A stretch of 5,126 bases of DNA from an uncultured Bacilli bacterium (lineage in GTDB: Bacteria; Bacillota_I; Bacilli_A; RF39; UBA660), in contig CAJTXC010000087.1 in NCBI GenBank assembly GCA_910580135.1, positions 1 to 5,126 of the forward strand. The letters run 5' to 3'. A program made the position numbers and the translations under genes. Positions 1-5,126 of this stretch are shown piece by piece. Below the pieces are notes generated by a model, which saw nothing but the letters and a program-made list of their open reading frames with translations, searched no databases and was not told the DNA's origin. Numbering within the stretch: position 1 is the stretch's first letter; each line of letters opens with the position of its first letter.

Positions 1-748
1 GTTTTAATGCAAGTTGACTTGATTCATACCAGAAATCATAGTTTCCTGGATATACTTTTATTTTTCCAAAATCAACATCTGCAATATGTGTACATACTTT
101 ATTTAAAAAATATCTATCATGAGATACAACAATTACTGTATTTTTAAAATCAAGTAAGAAGTTTTCAAGCCAAATTTTTGCATTTATATCAAGATAGTTA
201 GTTGGTTCATCAAGAATTAAAATATCCGGATTTCCAAATAAAGCTTGTGCAAGAAGTACCTTAACTTTATCTTCACCTGATAGATTTTCCATTTTATCAT
301 TAAAATATGCTCTATCAAGACCAATACCAGCTAAAAGTATTTCAGCATCGCTTTCAGCTTGCCATCCATCCATCTCAGCAAACTCAGCTTCTAATTCTCC
401 AACCCTAAGCCCATCTTCATCATTAAAATCAGGTTTTGAATATATTTCTTCTTTTTCTTTCATTATGTTATATAGTCTTTGGTTTCCCATGATAACGGTT
501 TCAATAACGTTTTTATCATCATAAGCATTATGATCCTGCTTTAAAACAGACATTCTATCATTATCAGTTAAAACAACGTCTCCCGTTGTAGAATCTATTT
601 CACCAGATAAAACCTTTAAAAACGTAGATTTACCTGCACCATTTGCACCTATTACACCATAACAATTTCCTGGTGTAAATTTTAAATTAACGTCTTTAAA
701 TAAAGTTCTTTTCCCAAACGTTAAACTAAGATTATTTACTTGAAGCAT
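1..748 (-). CDS. ykpA: ABC-F family ATPase, YkpA/YbiT type (N-terminal half; C-terminus lies outside the window)
   Basis: Soluble ABC-F ATPase, a family that acts on the ribosome to relieve stalling rather than transporting substrates. The 249 visible residues cover the first ATPase domain. Walker A GANGAGKS is at residues 34-41, the Q-loop Gln at 71, the signature LSGED at 156-160, Walker B ILILDEPTN at 176-184 with catalytic Glu181, and the switch His at 210 in VVSHDRYF. The insert IYSKPDFNDEDG...EFAEMDGW (about 102-129) and the ending NYDFWYESSQLALK closely match what I remember of Bacillus subtilis YkpA. Family members are about 540 residues, so roughly half is missing at the left edge; this is a window cut, not a truncation. 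The signature departs from LSGGQ, but the first domain of YkpA/YbiT proteins is normally degenerate there. The ATG at 746-748 is preceded by GGAAGGTG (754-761) with 5 bases between, which fixes the start. It has its own predicted promoter. Family assignment is firm; the symbol follows the B. subtilis name. Confidence 0.95.
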   Translation of the reverse strand, partial: MLQVNNLSLTFGKRTLFKDVNLKFTPGNCYGVIGANGAGKSTFLKVLSGEIDSTTGDVVLTDNDRMSVLKQDHNAYDDKNVIETVIMGNQRLYNIMKEKEEIYSKPDFNDEDGLRVGELEAEFAEMDGWQAESDAEILLAGIGLDRAYFNDKMENLSGEDKVKVLLAQALFGNPDILILDEPTNYLDINAKIWLENFLLDFKNTVIVVSHDRYFLNKVCTHIADVDFGKIKVYPGNYDFWYESSQLALK

Positions 749-773
749 CCTAACACCTTCCTTTTCTTATATA

Positions 774-802
774 AGTTTACTAAATAAACAAAATAAAAGC
801 AA
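774..802 (-). promoter_or_regulatory. Predicted sigma-A-type promoter of the ABC-F gene
   Basis: On the minus strand TTGCTT (797-802) is followed after 17 bases by TAAACT (774-779), matching TTGACA at 3 of 6 and TATAAT at 4 of 6 positions. The -10 ends 26 bases before the ATG, close to the 28 bases at the other two promoters here. A 10-base palindrome, CTTATATAAG (766-775), overlaps the downstream edge and could be an alternative -10 (TATATA) or an operator. Prediction by eye only; the boxes are weak. Confidence 0.35.
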
Positions 803-819
803 GAAGCTTTTTATTGCTT
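790..819 (-). terminator. Weak hairpin terminator after the repeat gene
   Basis: Minus-strand AAGCAA (814-819) pairs with TTGCTT (797-802) across an 11-base loop, followed by TTATTTT (790-796). A competing 6-bp stem, AAAAGC (806-811) with GCTTTT (795-800) around TTCTT, also ends next to this T-rich stretch. It lies just beyond the TGA that ends the second repeat (826-828). Stems are short and the T run is broken, so termination may be leaky. Confidence 0.4.
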
Positions 820-915
820 AAATAATCATTCTTTTATTAATGTTTTACTGTTTATTTTTTCATCAATATAATTAATCATATCAGGTTTATTTTTATATTC
901 ATAGAATTGTCTTAA

Positions 916-1071
916 TATTTCTAAACAAATTTCATCATCTGAATTTACAATAAATGGTTTATTTATATTAAACCAATATCCTTTATATGTACCATCTTTA
1001 AATCTCAAGGTTTTATTTTTACACTTAAACTTCTCTAAATTTTCTTCTTCACAAAATTCTTTTATTTTTGA
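916..1071 (-). repeat. Repeat B: second copy of the DG-WFN protein repeat
   Basis: Codons from SKIKEF to CLEI align without gaps to repeat A. Shared residues include EF, NL.KF, F.DG, WFN.NK, S.DE and C.E. The first 21 codons lie upstream of the only in-frame start-like codon, a TTG at 1006-1008. Beginning there would discard the conserved NLEKF half, so the copy has lost its true start or was fused to repeat A. Confidence 0.7.
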
Positions 1072-1111
1072 TTTTTATCTTTCTTCAAAAGTTTTTTCCT
1101 CGATTAATTTT

Positions 1112-1324
1112 CTATACCTTTTTATGTTGCTCTTGTACTTCTTTACATTTTTCGTCGGTTGATTCTAGTATTTCTTTTTTATTATTGTTAAACCAAGCAT
1201 TCATTAAACTGCCATCTCTAAATTTTAAATTCTTCTTATTTGAATTAAATTTATCTAAATTTTGTTCTTGTAAAAATTCATCTAATTTAAAGACAAATTT
1301 TCTTTCAGAAGATTCTAAACTCAT
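1112..1324 (-). CDS. Small hypothetical protein, 70 residues (repeat A; the part that can still be translated)
   Basis: This is the only part of the disrupted locus with a full start signal: promoter, AAAAGGGTG ribosome binding site and ATG at 1322-1324. The product is highly charged, with no signal peptide or membrane segment, so probably cytoplasmic. It has an N-terminal helix-like stretch (FKLDEFLQEQNLDKF, residues 12-26), then KFRDG (34-38), WFNNNKK (44-50) and a charged tail with STDEKC. An in-frame GTG at 1331-1333 would add three residues but lies inside the ribosome binding site, so ATG is preferred. The protein ends at a TAG soon after the A5 run; the paralogous repeat B has a longer tail (ending YIDEKINSKTLIKE), suggesting this end is a frameshift product. 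Not recognised as a named family; a DNA-binding role would be a guess. Confidence 0.5.
   Translation of the reverse strand: MSLESSERKFVFKLDEFLQEQNLDKFNSNKKNLKFRDGSLMNAWFNNNKKEILESTDEKCKEVQEQHKKV
1136..1291 (-). repeat. Repeat A: first copy of the DG-WFN protein repeat
   Basis: Codons from FKLDEF to CKEV, residues 12-63 of the 70-residue frame, pair one-to-one with repeat B (916-1071) at about 46% identity. The similarity is at protein level; the DNA has diverged, so this is an old duplication rather than a recent copy. Confidence 0.7.
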
Positions 1325-1330
1325 ACCATT

Positions 1331-1339
1331 CACCCTTTT
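1331..1339 (-). promoter_or_regulatory. Ribosome binding site deciding the ATG start of repeat A
   Basis: Minus-strand AAAAGGGTG lies 6 bases before the ATG at 1322-1324. The GTG at its 3' end is in frame, but as a start it would leave no room for a ribosome binding site upstream. Confidence 0.6.
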
Positions 1340-1351
1340 CTTTAGTTACAT

Positions 1352-1380
1352 ATTTTATTATTAAAGAAAAAAGAAAGCAA
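1352..1380 (-). promoter_or_regulatory. Predicted sigma-A-type promoter of the repeat gene
   Basis: Minus-strand TTGCTT (1375-1380), 17-base spacer, TAAAAT (1352-1357; 5 of 6 matches to TATAAT). The -35 lies in the 3' arm of the preceding gene's terminator. The -10 ends 28 bases before the ATG, leaving a leader of about 20 bases that carries the ribosome binding site. Confidence 0.45.
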
Positions 1381-1400
1381 ATTATTTTTTCTTGCTTTCT
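1367..1400 (-). terminator. Intrinsic terminator of the membrane-protein gene, overlapping its stop codon
   Basis: Minus-strand AGAAAGCAA (1392-1400) and TTGCTTTCT (1372-1380) form a perfect 9-bp stem around an 11-base loop, followed by TTTTT (1367-1371). The first arm is coding sequence (the end of the codons for ESK) and the TAA at 1382-1384 is in the loop. The plus strand has no T run after the hairpin, so it works for minus-strand transcripts only. Confidence 0.7.
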
Positions 1401-3982
1401 ATTACTGCTGCTATTACAACAAGTATTATACCAGTGGCAAGTAAGTATACCCACCAAGGAATACTTCCCCATAAACTAATCGTTTGAATAATTATCGTTA
1501 AGGCTAGTGCCACATAACCAACATAATTATACGATTTATACTTAAATATTAACCCTAGTATGATTGATATTAAACTTATTACACCAAGAGTTATTCCGGC
1601 GTATATATTAACTTTAAAAATAAATAATAAGAACATAAGTGATAAAGTAACACTTTCTATTGCAATTGATGCGGCATTATCCACTTTAAATACTTTTCTT
1701 AAGAATAAAGATAGTGGAATCATCCAAATAAATAAATTTAATATATTATTTACATCACCATAAGGAATATAGTTTATCAATAAACTAAGTGGATATATAA
1801 CAAATGATAAAACAACATATCTCATTCTTTCGTTTTCATATATTAAATACAAAACTATAATCAAAACGATACTTAATATAGCAGATATTAAATTACTAAA
1901 TCTTAAAGTTCCCATTAGGGATACTATTAATCCTAAACTTATAACAGAATGAAATATTTCAAATATAGTTTTTCTTTTTTCAAATATTAATCTATATAAT
2001 ATTTGATTAATAATTAAGGTAGCAAACGTACAAATCATATAAAGTGCTTCATATTTTCCAGATCCTAGTTTAAAGAACATAACAGGTGTAAAAAATAGTA
2101 AATAATTTAAATATACTTTAGATGATTTTTCATAACCTTTAGACATAAAATACATCATTATATAGATAACTATTAGATAAAGTAATGTAAATATATCATT
2201 ATTAATATCAAGACCTATAGCACTTATAAAGAATAACTCAAATACACACATACCGGTTTCTTCTTTACTGTTTATTACCTTTCTAGAAAATAATACTATA
2301 AAAGGTAATATTACTAACATCATCAAATCATCTTTTAAAGATAATCTAATATTTGTCATACTAATAATTTGAAATATTGGAATAAATAGTAGTGATGCAT
2401 AAGTAAATCTTTTTTTACCGTTTTTAGTAATGAACATAAATATAATAAGTGATGCTAAAACTAATAGTGCAGTTATTAAATGATACTTACCTAGTCCAAT
2501 TAATATGTTTATGATAAACACAAGTGAAATCCAAAATGTACTTTTTTTATAAAATGAATCCTTACTAAAATATGCATATGCAATTAAAATACCATTAATT
2601 ATTAAAGTTATAATGGAATAAACAACATTAGTATAAGATGAACATATTATTTGAATAAATAATCCTACTGCAAGAATAATAAAATAACCATTTTTTATAC
2701 TGTTTTTAAGTAATGTTGATACTATTAAAGCTATTACTAAACAAGCGTTAATAACCATTATAATATCTATTGGTTTGATGTTTTTTATAATACTTGGTTG
2801 AGCTAAAATACCTATCGCAAACATAACTAAATATATTGGTTCAAAAATAGTATTAATAATTATTGTATTATCTTTCTTAAGTGAGCTAATAAGAGTTAAT
2901 ATGATGTATGCAAACGCTATTATTGGCGCTGCAAGTGTATAAGTTTTATCAAAACAAATAAGTATTATTCCAAGCAACCCTTGTAAGTAACTAATTATTA
3001 TTGATGTTGTACAAATATACTTATTCTTAGATAAATAATATACTGTGTATAAAACAAAGCCCGATATAACAAGACTAAATGCCGATGTCATTAAACTACC
3101 AGAGAACATAACAAGCCAAATAACTAATATACTTTCATATATAATAGATAAAATACTTAATACTTCATTTTTCTTACCCAAACTAATAATAAAGTTAATT
3201 GATAAAGAAGCAAGCATTAATATTAATGAAAACTTACCAAGTAAAAAAGTATTGTTAGATAATAATTGATAAATAGTACTGTATAAATAAACGAATGACA
3301 ATGTACCAATTAATACATAATTTAAAATATCAAACTCTAACTTTTCTTTAAATATATTTTTACTAATTAAACTAACGATTAATAAGATTATGGATGTTAT
3401 AGCAAACGATAATAACCAATCATTAATTATACCTTTAGAAAGTAAGAATATACCTATAAAAAAGCATGCTAAAGAAATAAAATATTTGTTGCTTTTAATT
3501 AATATTTTTCTTAAATATAAAACAAGAGCTTCTGCTAAAAACGTTACGCTTAAGAAAATATCACTATACTTTCCAAACAAGGAAAAATCATTACCAAAAA
3601 GCTTAAAATATCCAGCACATAAAAACGTTGCAGGTAAAAGCATGCTTGAAATAAACGTAAGTGCGTTACCACTTTTCTCTACCTTAAATACATATTTTAA
3701 AATAAGACCTAATATCAAGAATAAAAGCGTTTCTACTCCTAGTATTAATACCTTTATATTGTCTTTAAAAACGTTCCAATTTGATGTTGCAAATATAATC
3801 GAAGATAAAATTATTAAAAACACACCAATGTTTAAAATAGTAGTAAAATTACTTTTCTTTTTTGTTTGTGAATTATTAATTACGTTACCTTCCCTATTAA
3901 TATTAACGTTTTGATTATTATCCTTGCCAGTAAGGTAAAACACCAAGAACAAAGCTAACGCTATAACACTTATAAACATCAT
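1382..3982 (-). CDS. Large polytopic membrane protein of unknown function, 866 residues
   Basis: Integral membrane protein; I count roughly 30 hydrophobic segments of about 20 residues along nearly its whole length. Residues 1-19 form a first segment, followed by an Asn/Lys-rich polar linker (about 20-45), and the rest has only short charged loops. The C-terminus holds a conserved-looking block, IPWWVYLLATGIILVVIAA, followed by ESKKK; similar endings occur in large uncharacterised membrane proteins of Bacillota (DUF2157-like or SCO7613-like), many of which, as I recall, start with a zinc ribbon. None is visible here. There is no ATPase, transferase or transporter motif that I can recognise, so no substrate is proposed. 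Two adjacent ATGs open the frame; the first (3980-3982) is preferred because AAAGGAG (3991-3997) lies 8 bases upstream. It has its own extended -10 promoter and a terminator, so it is probably transcribed alone. The gene is certain; the family is tentative. Confidence 0.9.
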   Translation of the reverse strand: MMFISVIALALFLVFYLTGKDNNQNVNINREGNVINNSQTKKKSNFTTILNIGVFLIILSSIIFATSNWNVFKDNIKVLILGVETLLFLILGLILKYVFKVEKSGNALTFISSMLLPATFLCAGYFKLFGNDFSLFGKYSDIFLSVTFLAEALVLYLRKILIKSNKYFISLACFFIGIFLLSKGIINDWLLSFAITSIILLIVSLISKNIFKEKLEFDILNYVLIGTLSFVYLYSTIYQLLSNNTFLLGKFSLILMLASLSINFIISLGKKNEVLSILSIIYESILVIWLVMFSGSLMTSAFSLVISGFVLYTVYYLSKNKYICTTSIIISYLQGLLGIILICFDKTYTLAAPIIAFAYIILTLISSLKKDNTIIINTIFEPIYLVMFAIGILAQPSIIKNIKPIDIIMVINACLVIALIVSTLLKNSIKNGYFIILAVGLFIQIICSSYTNVVYSIITLIINGILIAYAYFSKDSFYKKSTFWISLVFIINILIGLGKYHLITALLVLASLIIFMFITKNGKKRFTYASLLFIPIFQIISMTNIRLSLKDDLMMLVILPFIVLFSRKVINSKEETGMCVFELFFISAIGLDINNDIFTLLYLIVIYIMMYFMSKGYEKSSKVYLNYLLFFTPVMFFKLGSGKYEALYMICTFATLIINQILYRLIFEKRKTIFEIFHSVISLGLIVSLMGTLRFSNLISAILSIVLIIVLYLIYENERMRYVVLSFVIYPLSLLINYIPYGDVNNILNLFIWMIPLSLFLRKVFKVDNAASIAIESVTLSLMFLLFIFKVNIYAGITLGVISLISIILGLIFKYKSYNYVGYVALALTIIIQTISLWGSIPWWVYLLATGIILVVIAAVIESKKK

Positions 3983-4009
3983 ATTACCAACTCCTTTATT
4001 ATTAATTTA

Positions 4010-4040
4010 ATTATAGCACAAATGAAAAAACTATTAACAA
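4010..4040 (-). promoter_or_regulatory. Predicted extended -10 promoter of the membrane-protein gene
   Basis: Minus-strand TGCTATAAT (4010-4018) is a perfect TGnTATAAT extended -10. A TTGTTA (4035-4040) lies 19 bases upstream of TATAAT, longer than usual, but an extended -10 tolerates a poor -35. The -10 ends 28 bases before the ATG. The -35 falls in the 3' arm of the helD terminator. Confidence 0.65.
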
Positions 4041-4059
4041 AATTTAATTTGTTAACAGT
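4025..4059 (-). terminator. AT-rich intrinsic terminator of helD
   Basis: Minus-strand ACTGTTAACAAA (4048-4059) and TTTGTTAATAGT (4030-4041) form a 12-bp stem, counting one G-U pair in RNA, with a 6-base loop, ending in a run of six T (4025-4030, the first overlapping the stem's last base). It starts 24 bases after the helD stop codon. The stem has only two G-C pairs, so strength is uncertain. An operator role for the inverted repeat is possible but less likely given the T run. Confidence 0.6.
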
Positions 4060-4083
4060 CTAAAATAATTATATAAATAAATT

Positions 4084-5126
4084 TTAAGGGGCATTATAAA
4101 CTATCAATTCATGCTGACATCTAGTACAAACTACATAAAACAAGTATCTTTCATCTTTAGTATATTTATTATCTTTATCAGTATAGGAAATTACTGAGTC
4201 AAATTCTAAACCTTTGGCAAGATAACTTGGCACGATAACTAAGTTTTTATTAAATTCTTTATCACTATCTTCCATAAGGCTTATACCTTCTATTTTATCT
4301 TTTAATTTTTCATATAATTTTATACTTTCATCTTTGCTTTTAGTAATTATTGCAAGAGATGAATATTTTTCTTTTAAAGCGGATATGTCGTCTTCTAAGT
4401 ATTTTATATCATTTCTAAATTTAACGGGTACGTTGTTTGCTCTTCTTATCGCACTAACATACTTTAAACCAAGTATTTTATTTGTATATGCAATTATTTC
4501 ACTAGATGAACGATAAGTTTTGTTAAGTTCAACGTACTTACTATTTTCGTTTAATATATTTGTTAAAACTTCTAAAGTATCATATTTAATGTAAGGATTA
4601 ATAGTTTGATTAACATCTCCTAATATGGTAAATGATGCTTTTTTAAATATCTTACTTAATATTATATATTGCATTTCATTGTAGTCCTGAGCCTCATCAA
4701 CAACTATTTGTTTAATTAAATTACTATATGGAAAACCTTTTAATAATCCTTTTAAATATATAAAGCATAAAGCATCTTCATAATTAATTTCTTTTGTATT
4801 AAGTTTTACTGTTTTATCTTTACCATATGCATCTACAAATGATTTACTTTTATATAAACCTTCATATATTTTTTTAAAGTCAGGTTTTATATTAAGCCTT
4901 TCTTTAATTTGTTTTATAAAGCTTCTTTTACCTTTACCATAACTAATACTTGTTTTATCACACAAGTGTTCAGCCATTTTATCTATTCTTTCAAATAGTG
5001 GCAATCTATCAAATTTAATCTTTAGTAATGTATTTAAGTACTCTTTTTTTATTGTTTCTATTTTAAGTTCAATATCATCTTTTATTTGTATGTTTTTTTC
5101 TAATTCTTTAGCATAGTTATCTATTA
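4084..5126 (-). CDS. helD: RNA polymerase recycling helicase HelD (C-terminal part; N-terminus lies outside the window)
   Basis: HelD is a UvrD/Rep-like superfamily 1 ATPase that binds RNA polymerase, prises it off nucleic acid and recycles stalled complexes. The frame is open to the window edge, giving 346 residues; family proteins are usually around 700-780, so the N-terminal half with Walker A is missing. Fragment residues about 1-35 are charged and coiled-coil-like (KELEKNIQIKDDIELKIE), followed by DRLPLFERIDKMAEHLC. Motif II VVDEAQD begins near 141, motif III LGDVNQTI near 168, motif IV TYRSS near 203, motif V VPSYLAKGLEFDSVI near 298 and motif VI YVVCTRCQHEL near 330, with Arg335 as the likely arginine finger. 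The SYLAKGLEFD wording is typical of HelD rather than UvrD or PcrA. A TTG at 5002-5004 is not a start, because coding similarity continues upstream. All visible motifs are intact. Family members can contribute to rifampicin tolerance in some bacteria; nothing here tests that. Confidence 0.93.
   Translation of the reverse strand, partial: IDNYAKELEKNIQIKDDIELKIETIKKEYLNTLLKIKFDRLPLFERIDKMAEHLCDKTSISYGKGKRSFIKQIKERLNIKPDFKKIYEGLYKSKSFVDAYGKDKTVKLNTKEINYEDALCFIYLKGLLKGFPYSNLIKQIVVDEAQDYNEMQYIILSKIFKKASFTILGDVNQTINPYIKYDTLEVLTNILNENSKYVELNKTYRSSSEIIAYTNKILGLKYVSAIRRANNVPVKFRNDIKYLEDDISALKEKYSSLAIITKSKDESIKLYEKLKDKIEGISLMEDSDKEFNKNLVIVPSYLAKGLEFDSVISYTDKDNKYTKDERYLFYVVCTRCQHELIVYNAP

Larger units (their letters stand above)
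826..1324 (-). pseudogene. Disrupted gene for a small protein with two tandem DG-WFN repeats
   Basis: Reading from the ATG at 1322-1324, repeat A runs in one frame to a TAG at 1112-1114. Dropping one A from the A5 run at 1119-1123 continues the frame as RYRKLIEEKTFEER to a TAA at 1075-1077. Past that stop, in the same frame, repeat B continues without any ATG to a TGA at 826-828. With one base removed and the TAA read as a sense codon, the span would encode 165 residues. The two repeats match at about 24 of 52 positions without gaps. EERxKSKIKEF around the stop also resembles SERKFVFKLDEF at the start of repeat A, which suggests one original two-repeat protein. Function unknown; the core recalls helicase-associated (HA) DNA-binding repeats, but only loosely. 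Alternatives are a sequencing error at the A5 run, or two separate genes of which the second lost its start. Fairly sure of the homology, less sure that it is a true pseudogene. Confidence 0.6.

Noticed and set aside
156..748. LSGED in place of LSGGQ as a sign of a broken ABC-F ATPase
   Set aside because: The first ATPase domain of YkpA/YbiT proteins is normally degenerate at this motif, and Walker A, Walker B with catalytic Glu, and the switch His are intact.
826..828. TGA read as Trp (mycoplasma code)
   Set aside because: Trp is encoded by TGG wherever I checked, including four in the last part of the membrane protein; in so AT-rich a genome a table 4 organism would use mostly TGA.
1006..1008. 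TTG as the start of a separate 60-residue gene
   Set aside because: Similarity to repeat A extends 21 codons further upstream, and there is no ribosome binding site in front of the TTG.
1068..1364. 98-codon plus-strand frame rich in Phe, Ser and Leu
   Set aside because: It is antisense to the repeat gene and follows from its Lys/Glu/Asn codons read backwards; no start signals.
3540..3910. Four AACGTT palindromes within about 370 bases
   Set aside because: They arise from codon combinations such as AAC GTT in coding sequence; the spacing is irregular and a fifth copy lies in the ABC-F gene, so no site function is indicated.
3390..3914. 174-codon open frame on the plus strand
   Set aside because: It lies fully antisense to the membrane-protein gene, has no ribosome binding site and its translation resembles no protein; AT-rich membrane-protein genes commonly leave such open antisense frames.
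5002..5004. TTG as the start of the helicase gene
   Set aside because: The frame stays open through 5126 with coiled-coil-like sequence, and the motifs upstream of DEAQD that the family needs would be missing.
1..5126. Defence system, mobile element, CRISPR array or tRNA
   Set aside because: No integrase, transposase, nuclease, regularly spaced repeats, terminal inverted repeats or tRNA-like cloverleaf was seen; helD and ABC-F genes are ordinary chromosomal genes.

Overview
This is a strongly AT-rich stretch of low-GC bacterial DNA. All genes are on the minus strand, so they read from the right end of the window to the left. The base composition, TTA/AAA/AAT-dominated codon use, clear purine-rich ribosome binding sites and presence of a HelD-type helicase and a YkpA-type ABC-F ATPase point to the Bacillota, or to a Bacilli-derived low-GC lineage such as the gut RF39-like groups. 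The Trp codons I checked are TGG and one frame ends at TGA, so the standard bacterial code (table 11) is used; this argues against Mycoplasma/Spiroplasma. A finer taxonomic assignment is not supported.

Layout in transcription order: (1) the C-terminal part of an RNA-polymerase-recycling helicase, HelD (4084-5126, open at the right edge); (2) an AT-rich hairpin terminator whose second arm also holds the -35 of the next promoter; (3) an 866-residue protein that is almost entirely membrane segments (1382-3982), of unknown function, whose last codons form the first arm of its own terminator; (4) a small locus (826-1324) holding two related repeats of about 52 residues with an [KR]F[KR]DG[ST]...WFNxNK core, interrupted by an apparent one-base frameshift and a stop codon, so it looks like a broken two-repeat gene; (5) the N-terminal half of an ABC-F ATPase of the YkpA/YbiT type (1-748, open at the left edge).

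Each gene seems to be its own transcription unit. Each of the three junctions has a hairpin followed by a T-rich stretch and a sigma-A-like promoter whose -35 lies in the hairpin's 3' arm, with the -10 ending 26-28 bases before the start codon. HelD and the ABC-F protein both act on central machinery (RNA polymerase and ribosome), but nothing shows that they work with the membrane protein or the small repeat protein. I find no tRNA, rRNA, CRISPR array, insertion sequence or recognisable defence system. The least explained items are the large membrane protein and the disrupted repeat gene.
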